A DNA stretch of 64,000 bases from Rhodoluna sp. (lineage in GTDB: Bacteria > Actinomycetota > Actinomycetes > Actinomycetales > Microbacteriaceae). Below the pieces are notes generated by a model. It saw only the letters and a program-made list of their open reading frames with translations. It did not search any database and was not told the origin of the DNA. Within the stretch, counting starts at the first letter, position 1. Every line of letters begins with the position of its first letter. Positions 7,656 to 18,028 of this stretch are shown here, one piece after another. The translations under genes and the position numbers were made by a program. Location: the NCBI GenBank assembly GCA_024641985.1, contig JAHEBZ010000002.1, forward strand, positions 124,001 to 188,000. Reading direction: 5' to 3'.

Positions 7656-8816
7656 ATGAAAACACAGGTTGCCATCATTGGTGCTGGCCCATCGGGGCTA
7701 ATGCTAAATCGCTATTTAGCGCTGCATGGCATCGAGTCAATAGTTATAGAAAATCAGTCACGTGATTATGTTGAGTCTCGAATTCGCGCCGGCCTGCTCG
7801 AAGCGCAAACCGTAGACCTGCTTCAAGAAATTGGCGTTGGCGAGAGGCTTCACCAACAAGGCCTCGAGCACCACGGCATTTATCTGCAGCTGGGTGAACA
7901 AAAAACTCACCTAGATTTTGCAGATCTAATCGGCTATTCGGTTTGGGTCTATGGCCAAACCGAGGTTCAAAAAGACCTCGATGCTGCCTGCGACAAGGCT
8001 GGCCAACAAATATTTTATGAAGCAACCGAAGTTGCGCTTCACGCAATCGAATCAGAGAGCCCCTCGGTTAGCTTTGTAGACCAAGATGGCAACCCGCAAC
8101 GCATCGATTGCGCCGTGATAGCGGGCTGCGATGGCTTTTGGGGCCCTTCGCGCAAGGCAATTCCGGGGGTAGAAATTGGCAGTTTTGAGCGCGTTTACCC
8201 ATACAGCTGGCTAGGTGTGATGGCCAATGTTGCTCCATCGACAGACGAGTTGATTTATGCCCGCCACGAAGATGGCTTTGCTATGCACTCGATGCGTTCA
8301 GACAAAGTTAGCCGCTTATATCTGCAGGTTGATCCAACTGACGACATCGCAAACTGGTCGGATGACAGAATTTGGGAGTCGCTATCAAAGCGCATGGCAA
8401 CATCGGGTTGGCAGTTGAACACTGGTGAAATCACCGAAAAAAGCATCTTGGCAATGCGCTCTTTTGTCGCTGGCAAGCTGCAGCACGGCCGCCTGTTCTT
8501 GGTTGGCGATGCGGGGCACATTGTGCCACCCACAGGCGCCAAAGGTTTGAACTCGGCCGCCAACGACGTGCGCTTCTTGGGCCAGGGTCTGGTCGAATTC
8601 TTCAACAAAAGCGATGCAACGCTGCTAAACCGATTTGAAGAGCGTGCCAAAGAAACCGTTTGGCGAGTCACCCACTTTTCTTGGTGGATGACATCGATGT
8701 TGCACACCAGCAAAAATGAATTTGATAACCAGTTGCAAATTTCGCAGCTGAAGCACGTAATGAAGAACCGAGCTCTGCAAGTAAATCTTGCCGAGAACTA
8801 TGTTGGAATTCGATAG
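7656..8816 (+). CDS. pobA: 4-hydroxybenzoate 3-monooxygenase
   Basis: A 386-residue FAD enzyme that hydroxylates 4-hydroxybenzoate to protocatechuate with NAD(P)H and oxygen. The three flavin hydroxylase fingerprints are present: GAGPSG (residue 10), the DG motif in CDGFWGPSR (about 160), and GDAGHIVPP (about 284). The ORF track starts at 7617, but the family N-terminus is M-(K/R)-T-Q-V-A-I-I-G, matching the ATG at 7656; a GGAGG is present but only 1 nt from that ATG, so initiation may be unusual. It opens the aromatic operon. Confidence 0.93.
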   Translation: MKTQVAIIGAGPSGLMLNRYLALHGIESIVIENQSRDYVESRIRAGLLEAQTVDLLQEIGVGERLHQQGLEHHGIYLQLGEQKTHLDFADLIGYSVWVYGQTEVQKDLDAACDKAGQQIFYEATEVALHAIESESPSVSFVDQDGNPQRIDCAVIAGCDGFWGPSRKAIPGVEIGSFERVYPYSWLGVMANVAPSTDELIYARHEDGFAMHSMRSDKVSRLYLQVDPTDDIANWSDDRIWESLSKRMATSGWQLNTGEITEKSILAMRSFVAGKLQHGRLFLVGDAGHIVPPTGAKGLNSAANDVRFLGQGLVEFFNKSDATLLNRFEERAKETVWRVTHFSWWMTSMLHTSKNEFDNQLQISQLKHVMKNRALQVNLAENYVGIR

Positions 8817-8822
8817 GAAATC

Positions 8823-9503
8823 ATGGCAAGAGTAGTTCGCGGAACCCCACGCACCGACCTGGCAATTGTTGACGGCTTGGCCCAACTTGGCTCTGCCACG
8901 GTTCACGAAGCGCAAGGCCGCATTGGCCTGCTGCATCATCGGCTTCGCCCAATCTTTGCCGACAAAATCGCCGGCAACGCCCTCACCTGCGAGGTAGCCC
9001 CTGGCGACAACTGGTCGATTCACGTTGCTGTTGAGCAGGCCCAACCCGGCGATATTTTGGTGGTCACGCCAACCAGCGCCTGTGACGACGGTTATCTGGG
9101 CGACCTGCTAGCCGAAAGCCTGATGGCGCATGGCGTGCGCGGTCTCATCATCGATGCAGGTGTGCGCGATGTGTCTACTCTGACCGAAATGGGTTTTCCG
9201 GTTTGGTCAAAAGTGATTTCATCTCAGGGCACCGTTAAAGAAACCCCTGGCAACGTGCAAGTGCCCATCATGATTGCCAACCAACATGTGCGCCCAGGCG
9301 ATGTGATTGTTGCCGATGTTGACGGCGTTTGCGTAGTTCGCCGCGAAGATGCAGCCAAGGTGCTCGAGGCGGCACAGGCGCGTGAGGCGATGGAGACCGA
9401 GAAGCGAGCGCGACTTGCATCGGGTGAGCTGGGGCTCGACATTTACAAAATGCGCGAAAAACTAGCTGCTAAGGGCCTCGTCTACGAGGATTACCAGGGT
9501 TAG
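8823..9503 (+). CDS. ligK: 4-carboxy-4-hydroxy-2-oxoadipate aldolase (RraA/LigK family)
   Basis: A 226-residue class II aldolase of the RraA-like fold that would split 4-carboxy-4-hydroxy-2-oxoadipate into pyruvate and oxaloacetate, the last step of the protocatechuate 4,5-pathway; relatives also decarboxylate oxaloacetate. Motifs include [10 protein letters not shown] at the N-terminus, the metal-site region [22 protein letters not shown] (quoted in part) and [14 protein letters not shown]. It starts 6 nt after pobA and ends 2 nt before the tautomerase gene. Position in the operon decides between this and other RraA-like roles. Confidence 0.88.
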   Translation: MARVVRGTPRTDLAIVDGLAQLGSATVHEAQGRIGLLHHRLRPIFADKIAGNALTCEVAPGDNWSIHVAVEQAQPGDILVVTPTSACDDGYLGDLLAESLMAHGVRGLIIDAGVRDVSTLTEMGFPVWSKVISSQGTVKETPGNVQVPIMIANQHVRPGDVIVADVDGVCVVRREDAAKVLEAAQAREAMETEKRARLASGELGLDIYKMREKLAAKGLVYEDYQG

Positions 9504-9505
9504 AA

Positions 9506-10606
9506 GTGACTAATTCGCAGCAGTCGGTTCCGTGCTCGGTAATGCGCGGTGGCACGTCGAAGGGCCTCTATTTTCTTGCCTCTGATTTGCCAAAAAATGT
9601 TGCTGCGCGCGATCGTTTTTTGCTAGCTGCGATGGGTTCGCCAGACGCCCGCGAAATTGATGGCATGGGCGGTGGCCACCCACTAACCTCGAAGGTTGCC
9701 GTGGTCAGCAAGTCAAGTCGCGATGGAATCGATGTTGACTACCTGTTCTTGCAGATTTGGCCAGATCGTGCCGAAGTTAGTGATCAACAGAACTGCGGCA
9801 ACATTCTTGCGGGTGTTGGCCCCTTTGCAATCGAGCGAGGTTTGGTTTCGGCAAACTCAGATCTAACGCCGGTTTCGATTTTTATGGTGAACACCGAAGC
9901 TAAAGCCACTGCGTTTGTCGAGACCCCCGGGGGAGTAGTGAACTATGACGGCATCGCCCGCATCGATGGCGTGCCGGGTTTTCACGCACCGGTCAACATC
10001 AACTTTGAAGACGTTGCAGGCTCGAGCTGCGGCTCGCTTTTGCCAACCGGCAACGTGGTCGATGTGGTTTACGGCGTCGAGGTAACTTGCATCGACAATG
10101 GCATGCCCGTGGTTTGCCTAAGCGCAGCCGACTTTGGCATTAGCGGCTACGAAACACCCGAAGAGCTTGAGGCCAATGCCGAATTGCGTGCCAAAGTAGA
10201 AGCCATTCGCCTGGCCGTCGGCGAGCGCATGAACCTTGGCGATGTGACCAACAAAACCGTGCCCAAGATGTCGCTGGTATCTCCCGCAAAAAACGGTGGG
10301 CTAATTAACACCCGCACATTTATTCCGCATCGCGCCCACGAGGCAATCGGTGTGCTTGGTGCTGTTTCGGTGGCAACCGCGTGCATGCTGCCAGGCAGCG
10401 TGGCAAACAAAATTGCGGGTCTAACCGCAGGTGCCGATCAACTCAACATCGAGGTCGAGCACCCAACCGGTTTCTTCACGGTTCAAATGCAAGTCGATAA
10501 CTCTGGGCCGCAGCTTAGGGTTACCAAATCGGCCCTGCTTCGAACCGCCCGCATGTTAATGTCGGGCAACATTTTCGTTTCAAAATCAGCATGGGAGAAC
10601 CAATGA
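9506..10606 (+). CDS. galD: 4-oxalomesaconate tautomerase (PrpF/GalD family)
   Basis: A 366-residue PrpF-fold isomerase that would convert the keto form of 4-oxalomesaconate to the enol form used by the hydratase. Family signatures are CSVMRGGTSKGLYF near the N-terminus, GMGGGHPLTSKVAVV near residue 55, and QNCGNILAGVGPFAIE near residue 95, which carries the first catalytic-type cysteine. It starts with GTG 2 nt after the aldolase gene, and its stop overlaps the start of ligJ (ATGA). The PrpF family also includes methylaconitate isomerases; the operon decides the call. Confidence 0.88.
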   Translation: MTNSQQSVPCSVMRGGTSKGLYFLASDLPKNVAARDRFLLAAMGSPDAREIDGMGGGHPLTSKVAVVSKSSRDGIDVDYLFLQIWPDRAEVSDQQNCGNILAGVGPFAIERGLVSANSDLTPVSIFMVNTEAKATAFVETPGGVVNYDGIARIDGVPGFHAPVNINFEDVAGSSCGSLLPTGNVVDVVYGVEVTCIDNGMPVVCLSAADFGISGYETPEELEANAELRAKVEAIRLAVGERMNLGDVTNKTVPKMSLVSPAKNGGLINTRTFIPHRAHEAIGVLGAVSVATACMLPGSVANKIAGLTAGADQLNIEVEHPTGFFTVQMQVDNSGPQLRVTKSALLRTARMLMSGNIFVSKSAWENQ

Positions 10607-11622
10607 TCATCGACTGCCACGGTCATTACACAACCGCGCCCGAGCCACACAATCAGTGGCGCGAAGATCAGTTGGCGGCCTTCAAGGCCGGGCTGCCCAC
10701 GCCGGCATACCCAGAGATCTCTGATGAGTTGATTCGCGAAACAATTGAAGGAAACCAATTGCGCCTCATCAACGAGCGCGGCAGCGACCTAACTATCTTT
10801 TCGCCGCGAGCTTCGGCCATGGGGCACCACGAAGGCGATCAGCGCATCAGCCTCGAGTGGACAATCGCTTGCAACAACCTGATCAAGCGAGTTGTTGACC
10901 TTTACCCAGAAACCTTTGTTGGTGTGTGCCAGCTGCCTCAATCGCCAGGTGCTGACTTAACCGAGTCGATCAAAGAGCTTGAGCGGTGCGTGAATGAGCT
11001 TGGCTTCATTGGCTGCAATCTAAACCCAGACCCAAGCGGCGGGCAGTGGCAAACCGTTCCACTTACCGATAAGTTTTGGTATCCGCTTTACGAAAAAATG
11101 GTCGAGCTAGATGTTCCTGCCATGGTGCACGTTTCGGCCAGTTGCAATAAAAACTTTCACGCCACAGGTGCGCACTACATGAACGCCGATACCACCGCTT
11201 TTATGCAGCTCGTTCAAGGGGATCTATTCAAAGACTTCCCAGCACTTCGCCTAATCATTCCTCACGGTGGCGGCGCGGTACCTTATCACTGGGGTCGCTA
11301 TCGTGGCTTGGCCGACATGTTGAAGCAGCCAAACCTAGATACACACCTGATGAACAACGTGTTCTTTGATACTTGCGTTTATCACCAGCCCGGCATCAAC
11401 CTGCTTGTCGAGGTTATCGACAACAAGAACATTTTGTTTGGGTCAGAAATGATTGGTGCCGTACGCGGAATCGACCCGCAGACCGGCAACTATTTCGATG
11501 ACACCAAGCGCTACATCGATGCTGCAAAAATCAGTGTGACCGAGAAGGCCAGCATCTTCTCGGGCAACACTCGCAAGGTGTTCCCTCGCCTAAATGCGAA
11601 GTTGGAGGCGCGCGGTCTATGA
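10603..11622 (+). CDS. ligJ: 4-oxalomesaconate hydratase (amidohydrolase family)
   Basis: A 339-residue metal-dependent enzyme of the amidohydrolase superfamily. It would add water to 4-oxalomesaconate to give 4-carboxy-4-hydroxy-2-oxoadipate. The N-terminus MIIDCHGHYT carries the metal-binding HxH motif, and RLIIPHGGGAVPYHWGRY and FGSEM mark later metal and substrate sites. The ORF track starts at 10591; the ATG at 10603 overlaps the galD stop and has GGGAGA 5 nt upstream, so it is chosen. Its own stop overlaps the ligI start. Confidence 0.9.
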   Translation: MIIDCHGHYTTAPEPHNQWREDQLAAFKAGLPTPAYPEISDELIRETIEGNQLRLINERGSDLTIFSPRASAMGHHEGDQRISLEWTIACNNLIKRVVDLYPETFVGVCQLPQSPGADLTESIKELERCVNELGFIGCNLNPDPSGGQWQTVPLTDKFWYPLYEKMVELDVPAMVHVSASCNKNFHATGAHYMNADTTAFMQLVQGDLFKDFPALRLIIPHGGGAVPYHWGRYRGLADMLKQPNLDTHLMNNVFFDTCVYHQPGINLLVEVIDNKNILFGSEMIGAVRGIDPQTGNYFDDTKRYIDAAKISVTEKASIFSGNTRKVFPRLNAKLEARGL

Positions 11623-12503
11623 GCGAGTTTGTAAAAGACGCCGACTGGTTGGATTGGCACCCAAGCCCATCGAAACCAAAGTTTGTGGTGCCGGCTGGTG
11701 CGGTTGATGCGCACTGCCACGTTTTTGGGCCTGGTGACAAGTTTGGTTTTGCTCCCGAACGCAAATACACTCCTTGCGATGCCAGCCGCGAGCAGCTTTT
11801 TGCGCTGCGCGACTTTTTGGGTTTCGAAAAGAACGTTGTGGTGCAGGCCACCTGCCACGGCTCAGACAATTCGGCTTTGCTAGATGTGCTCGAGCACTCG
11901 AACGACAGGGCTCGGGGTGTTGTAACCGTGAAATCAGATGTAACCGAGGCCGAGCTTGCCAGAATGCACGCCTTGGGTGTGCGCGGCGTGCGGTTTAACT
12001 ATGTAAAGCGCCTGGTAGATCCCAAGCCTGACGATTACTATCGCGGCATCATCGAGAAAATTAAACCCCTCGGTTGGCATGTTGTGCTTTATTTTGAGCC
12101 TGCCGATTTGGCTGAAAAGTGGAACTTCTTCACGTCGCTCGGCGTGCCGATTGTGGTCGATCACATGGGGCGCCCAGATGTTTCTAAGCCGCTCGACAAC
12201 CCAGATTTTGCACTGTTTCTAAAGTTCATGCGCGAAAATGATGTTTGGGCCAAAGTGAGTTGCCCAGACCGCCTCACCATCAGCGGTTCGCCGCTGTATG
12301 CCGATGTTGTGCCTTTTGCAAAGGCAATTGTTGAGGAGTTTTCTGATCGAGTGCTGTGGGGCACCGACTGGCCGCATCCGAACATGAAAAAAGAGATGCC
12401 CGATGATGGCATTCTTGTTGACTACGTGCCTTCAATCGCAAGAACGCAAGAATTACAAGAAAAACTACTCGTAAGCAATCCAAACAATCTCTACTGGAGC
12501 TAA
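11619..12503 (+). CDS. ligI: 2-pyrone-4,6-dicarboxylate lactonase
   Basis: A 294-residue amidohydrolase-fold enzyme that would open the lactone ring of 2-pyrone-4,6-dicarboxylate to 4-oxalomesaconate. Landmarks are VDAHCHVFGPGDKF (residues about 29-42, matching LigI-type proteins), VVQATCHGSDN, VDHMGRPD and LWGTDWPHPN. It starts in an ATGA overlap with ligJ and ends 2 nt before ligA, so translation is coupled along the operon. Length is normal for the family. Confidence 0.92.
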   Translation: MSEFVKDADWLDWHPSPSKPKFVVPAGAVDAHCHVFGPGDKFGFAPERKYTPCDASREQLFALRDFLGFEKNVVVQATCHGSDNSALLDVLEHSNDRARGVVTVKSDVTEAELARMHALGVRGVRFNYVKRLVDPKPDDYYRGIIEKIKPLGWHVVLYFEPADLAEKWNFFTSLGVPIVVDHMGRPDVSKPLDNPDFALFLKFMRENDVWAKVSCPDRLTISGSPLYADVVPFAKAIVEEFSDRVLWGTDWPHPNMKKEMPDDGILVDYVPSIARTQELQEKLLVSNPNNLYWS

Positions 12504-12505
12504 AA

Positions 12506-13746
<1,241 letters not shown>

Positions 13747-13748
13747 GA

Positions 13749-14699
13749 ATGACCGTAAATCTAGCCGTAGTTGGCCTCGGTGCCTTTGGGCAGAAACACC
13801 TCGATGCGCTTGCCTTAATCGGTGATGCAAACATTTTGTATGTGGCTCACAGCAAAATGGATGTGGCCCAAGAAGTTGCCGCCAAGTATGGCGCTAAGCG
13901 TGCCTTCACCGATTATGCCGAGTTGCTTGCCCAGCCTGACCTCGATGGCGTGATTCTTGCTACCCCAACTCAGATGCACCTTGCCCAAACGCTTCAGGCG
14001 CTTGAGGCGGGCAAGCATGTGCAGGTAGAAATTCCGATGGCCGACAACTTGGCAGGCGTGCGCGAAATTGTCGAGCTTCAGGCCAAAACTGGCTTGGTGG
14101 CTATGGCTGGCCACACCCGGCGTTTCAATCCGTCTCACCAATATGTGCACAACAAAATTCAGGCCGGCGAGTTTTCAATTCAACAGATGGATGTGCAGAC
14201 CTATTTCTTTAGGCGCTCAAATATGAATGCCCTCGGAAAGCCACGTTCTTGGACAGACCACCTGCTTTGGCACCACGCAGCTCACACGGTTGATCTGTTT
14301 CAGTATCAAACGGGCGAAAAGGTGGTTAGGGCAAACGCCATCCAGGGGCCAAAACACCCAGAGCTGGGCATTGCGATGGATATGTCTATTCAGCTTCAAA
14401 CCGAGAACGGCAAAATTTGCACACTCTCGCTTTCATTCAACAACGATGGCCCGTTGGGCACATTCTTCAGATACATCGGCGATTCGGCAACCTACATTGC
14501 GCGCTACGACGACCTCGTAAACGGCAAAGAAGAACCCATCGATGTGTCGAAGGTGGCCGTGTCTATGAATGGAATTGAACTTCAAGACCGTGAATTTGTT
14601 TCGGCCATCCAAGAAGGTCGTCAGCCGAATGCAAGTGTGGCTAGCGTTTTGCCTTGCTACGAGGTTCTAGACCAGTTGGCAAAACAGCTCGATTATTGA
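13749..14699 (+). CDS. ligC: 4-carboxy-2-hydroxymuconate-6-semialdehyde dehydrogenase
   Basis: A 316-residue Gfo/Idh/MocA-type dehydrogenase. It would oxidise the ring-cleavage product, as its hemiacetal, to 2-pyrone-4,6-dicarboxylate with NAD(P)+. The Rossmann motif GLGAFGQKH begins at residue 9, EIPMADN replaces the usual EKP loop as in LigC-type proteins, and GHTRRFNPSHQY and WHHAAHTVDLF follow. It is the last gene of the aromatic operon; no clear terminator follows before the convergent gene. Confidence 0.9.
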   Translation: MTVNLAVVGLGAFGQKHLDALALIGDANILYVAHSKMDVAQEVAAKYGAKRAFTDYAELLAQPDLDGVILATPTQMHLAQTLQALEAGKHVQVEIPMADNLAGVREIVELQAKTGLVAMAGHTRRFNPSHQYVHNKIQAGEFSIQQMDVQTYFFRRSNMNALGKPRSWTDHLLWHHAAHTVDLFQYQTGEKVVRANAIQGPKHPELGIAMDMSIQLQTENGKICTLSLSFNNDGPLGTFFRYIGDSATYIARYDDLVNGKEEPIDVSKVAVSMNGIELQDREFVSAIQEGRQPNASVASVLPCYEVLDQLAKQLDY

Positions 14700-14711
14700 A
14701 TTGCCTGTTCG

Positions 14712-15494
14712 TTAGTTAATTTCGGCGAACGGCACTCGCACGCCGTGGATTACGCGCGAAAGAGTTAATTCGATTGCTCGCACCATTGTGCTTTCATATT
14801 TTGCATCACTCAGCATTTCAACCACATCAGCAATTTCGACAGACTCTCGTTTTGGGTGTTGTTGAGTGTGGTCGAGGTAATGTTTGACGGTTTGTGCCGA
14901 ACTTGACTCGAACTCTCTTCGAATCTCGTCAATCGCCCAATCTTGTAAACCCATTGCTTTTGCGGCCCAGAGGGTATCAATCACCAGGGCGGCAACGCCC
15001 TTCTCTAAAATCGAACGAATCAGCTTTCGGGCAGCGGCTTCGCCGGCAATCTCTGAAACATATTCGATCTCGAAATCGAGGCCCCCGAAAAGTTCTACAA
15101 ACGTTTTTGCGCCGCTGCCGGCAACGGCCAGTTCGGCTCGAATATTCTGTTCGCCAAGCGGGCGCATAACGGCAACATCTACAAAGGCGCCGGCTGGCAC
15201 AATTTGAGAAAGGTGTTTTTTAAGTGCGGGTGTTGCGGCGTTTAGATCGCAAAAGAGCGCTTCTGGTTTGAGGTATGGCGCGGCCAACTCGGCCATTTTT
15301 ATCGAGACCGTTGCCGAATTGAGCGAAATTACCACATCTGCGCCACGAACCGCATCTTCGATCGAATCGCTAAGCGGCACCACCGCATGCTTTGGTTTGG
15401 TGGAATCAAACGCAACTACATTAATGCCTTGCGCGGTGAGGGCCTTGGCAAGGTTAGAACTGGCTTCGCCGAGCCCCAGCATGGTGAGTTTCAT
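14712..15494 (-). CDS. NAD(P)-dependent oxidoreductase, 6-phosphogluconate dehydrogenase-like with DUF1932
   Basis: A 260-residue protein with an N-terminal NAD(P)-binding domain (MLGLGEASSNLAKAL) and a C-terminal helical DUF1932 domain (residues about 180-250). It belongs to the beta-hydroxyacid dehydrogenase superfamily. It lies convergent to ligC with 12 nt between. Similar genes occur near aromatic degradation clusters, but its substrate cannot be read from the sequence. It is followed on the same strand, 9 nt upstream, by the GH1 gene, so those two likely form a transcript. Confidence 0.75.
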   Translation of the reverse strand: MKLTMLGLGEASSNLAKALTAQGINVVAFDSTKPKHAVVPLSDSIEDAVRGADVVISLNSATVSIKMAELAAPYLKPEALFCDLNAATPALKKHLSQIVPAGAFVDVAVMRPLGEQNIRAELAVAGSGAKTFVELFGGLDFEIEYVSEIAGEAAARKLIRSILEKGVAALVIDTLWAAKAMGLQDWAIDEIRREFESSSAQTVKHYLDHTQQHPKRESVEIADVVEMLSDAKYESTMVRAIELTLSRVIHGVRVPFAEIN

Positions 15495-15503
15495 GGTTGC
15501 AGT

Positions 15504-16748
15504 TTAAAGGGCGTTAGCTGCGGCAATCTCTCCATAAACGAACGAGCTTGGCTTGCGAGTGCGCTGCATGGTTTGGCGATCTACTGCACACAGGCCGAAT
15601 TTTGGAACGTAACCAAAGATCCATTCAAAGTTGTCGAGCAAAGACCAGTGGGTATAGCCCAAAACCGGGTAACCCTTGGCCATGGTGTCGGCCAAATGCC
15701 CAAGAGCTGCAGGAATGAATTCGGCGCGCTGCTGGTCATCTTCGGTGTTGATGCCGTGTTCGGTCACGATGATCGGGGTCTTAATGATGTCGTAGACATA
15801 TTCGACGCAGTTGGCCAACGAAGCTGGGTAAATTTCGTTGCCAAAGCTGTTTCGAACCGCTTCAGGGCCCGGCTCGACTCGACCCTTCGAGTCATAAAGC
15901 ATGCGCTCATAATTTTGAACACCCATAAAGTCATCATCAACAGCTAGGCGCATCCAGGGGCCATAGCAATCTTCGCGCTTTTGGTCGCGAACCGCGGTGT
16001 CAGCTTCGTCATCAACCATTTGATCGTCGATGATCGCGATGCTTAGGCCAACCGGTGTGTTGGGCACAATTGCCTTGATGGCTTTTCGGGCTGCCTCGTG
16101 GCCATTCACCATGCCAACGCCATAGGCCTCATAGTCTTCATCCAACATCACATTAGAGGTGCGATATTTTGCAACGCCAGCCTTGTCAGCAGCGCCATCC
16201 ATGGTTTTGCGGTTTAGTTCTTGAACGATCGGAGGCAAATCCATGTAGCTTAAAAGCTTTGGCAGGTTTGGCTCGTTGAAGGTGACAATAATGTCGATTT
16301 TGTTGCCAAGTCGTCGAACTACCTCGGCGCAGTAAATTGCAAATAGCTCAGGCGCTTCTGGGTTTAGCCAGCCGGCCTGCATGCCAAACCAGTGAGGAGA
16401 GGCAAAGTGGTTCATGGTAACGCTGGTCTTTAGGCCGCGAGCAATGCAACCATCAAGAATTGCCTCATAGTGAGCAAACTCGGCGTCGTCGAACGAATCT
16501 TGGGTGGGTTGAATGCGAGCCCACTCGATGCTCATTCTGTAAACGCCCACGTTCATGGCCTTGGCTAAGTCAAGATCTTCGGCCCAGCGGTTATATGAAT
16601 CGCACGCAATGCCAGATGGCTCGCGAAACACCGAAGGCACAACGTTTTCGCAAAACCAAAGGTCGCTCTGGGTGTTGAAGCCTTCAATTTGGTGGCCGGC
16701 TGCAGCCACGCCCCACATAAAATCTTGCGGAAAAGTTTGACCGGCCAT
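15504..16748 (-). CDS. Glycoside hydrolase family 1 (beta-glucosidase-like)
   Basis: A 414-residue GH1 enzyme, slightly shorter than the usual 440-470 residues. The N-terminal signature FPQDFMWGVAAAGHQIEG, the acid/base motif TFNEPN (about residue 170) and the nucleophile motif VTEHG are visible; most GH1 proteins have TENG there. No signal peptide, so it acts on imported glycosides. The ORF track starts at 16814, but AAGGAG stands 5 nt before the ATG at 16748, chosen here. Being next to an aromatic operon, it may release phenolic aglycones, which is speculation. Confidence 0.85.
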   Translation of the reverse strand: MAGQTFPQDFMWGVAAAGHQIEGFNTQSDLWFCENVVPSVFREPSGIACDSYNRWAEDLDLAKAMNVGVYRMSIEWARIQPTQDSFDDAEFAHYEAILDGCIARGLKTSVTMNHFASPHWFGMQAGWLNPEAPELFAIYCAEVVRRLGNKIDIIVTFNEPNLPKLLSYMDLPPIVQELNRKTMDGAADKAGVAKYRTSNVMLDEDYEAYGVGMVNGHEAARKAIKAIVPNTPVGLSIAIIDDQMVDDEADTAVRDQKREDCYGPWMRLAVDDDFMGVQNYERMLYDSKGRVEPGPEAVRNSFGNEIYPASLANCVEYVYDIIKTPIIVTEHGINTEDDQQRAEFIPAALGHLADTMAKGYPVLGYTHWSLLDNFEWIFGYVPKFGLCAVDRQTMQRTRKPSSFVYGEIAAANAL

Positions 16749-16862
16749 GATGCTCCTTCGACGTTGAGAATCTGAGCCTATCGGCAAGCACTGACAGCGA
16801 TTGCTTATCTTCAATTGCTCTATCTAATAGGTCGTATTCTCAAACTTGCTGCAGATATTCGG

Positions 16863-17960
16863 CTAGAGCTCGTCCGATTTTATGGGCTTTGACTTCGACG
16901 CTGCTCTGGGCTTCTTTAACGTTGCCAATTGTGCTTCTAGGTCTGCGATTCTAGCTAGTTCGGCTTCGCGCTCCTGGGCAGCGCTTTCAGCTTCTAGCGA
17001 TTTTTGCCTGCGCAGTCTTCGCAAGATTCTGATCGAAATAAGAGCTACGGTCAAGCCAATGAAAATAGATGCACCTGAGAGCATGCCAATCAAACTCATG
17101 TCGTCTTGGCTAAAGCGAATATCTTTCACAAGCGTCTTGGTTATGTTCACACCGCCTTGCTTAACATCTGCAAAAATTTTCCAACGATCTTCTGTAATCT
17201 CCGGGCCAACTGGCACGTAAGCGTGGCCGGTGGCACCCACAGCGATGATGTCGGTGAAAAAGTTATAGGGCCCCTGAACCGGGCCAGCAAAGGTTGCGTT
17301 CGAAAGCTGCAGCGAACCGGTTAGTTGCAGCGGCGTTTTGCCTGTGTTCTTTAGGTCAATAATTAGTTGGTGCCCATCGGTGGTTGAGGCACCATAGACA
17401 TCTTCAATAGTGAAATTCGGAGCTATTTGATCCGTTGTTCCGGCTCCCACAAACATGCCCTGAACAAATTGCAGGGCGTTGGGAACCTTGTATTGGCTTT
17501 TTGATTTTGATGCTGACTTTACCTGGATAACCAGTGCTGGTTCGTAAACGTTTACCTCGGCGTCAAGCGGAACGCGGATTGTCATTGTAATTGTTTCGGA
17601 CTGTCTAGCTGGCAGATTGAAATCCTGGCGACTAAAGCTAGTCCAATTGCTGACTACCGATTTGCTCTGAGAATCTAGCTCTAGCACCCCATTAAGGCTC
17701 TTGCGAGCCATCACCTCGAGATGAACCAGTTGTGAGATAGAAGATGCGCTTCGCAAATTGAATGAGCGAGAGACCGTTTCGCCGGGCGGCGCCAAGAACC
17801 ACAAGTTATTGTTTTGAGCCAAATCAGCGCTTGCATCGGAAGATCCTTGGATTACTTGCATCGAAACACCCAACGTGTCTTCGGCTCGCGCCCCTATTGC
17901 CGAAGTTGAGAACAAAATTAGCGATATAAGTACGGCTAAAACTCTTTGAGAAGCAGACAT
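16863..17960 (-). CDS. DUF916/WxL-interacting-like surface membrane protein
   Basis: A 365-residue protein with a signal peptide (about 1-27, ending near ARA), an extracellular beta-rich domain (about 30-140) with the LAPPGETVSRSFNLRS and VPLDAEVNVYEPALVI stretches typical of WxL-interacting proteins, a second Ig-like domain (about 165-265, ending VKDIRF), one membrane helix (about 290-310), and a basic cytoplasmic coiled coil rich in Glu and Ala. In Firmicutes such proteins anchor WxL proteins to the wall. The domain call is from pattern recognition. It lies 68 nt downstream of a small secreted protein gene on the same strand. Confidence 0.65.
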   Translation of the reverse strand: MSASQRVLAVLISLILFSTSAIGARAEDTLGVSMQVIQGSSDASADLAQNNNLWFLAPPGETVSRSFNLRSASSISQLVHLEVMARKSLNGVLELDSQSKSVVSNWTSFSRQDFNLPARQSETITMTIRVPLDAEVNVYEPALVIQVKSASKSKSQYKVPNALQFVQGMFVGAGTTDQIAPNFTIEDVYGASTTDGHQLIIDLKNTGKTPLQLTGSLQLSNATFAGPVQGPYNFFTDIIAVGATGHAYVPVGPEITEDRWKIFADVKQGGVNITKTLVKDIRFSQDDMSLIGMLSGASIFIGLTVALISIRILRRLRRQKSLEAESAAQEREAELARIADLEAQLATLKKPRAASKSKPIKSDEL

Positions 17961-18028
17961 AGCTCTTTAATCCAAATCAGGGTGGAGAGCAAAGCCTGCC
18001 CTCCACCCCAAGATTAAGTTCAACCCCA

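Noticed and set aside
15387-15947. 186-residue plus-strand ORF over the GH1 gene
   Set aside because: It is antisense to two well-supported minus-strand genes with clear catalytic motifs.
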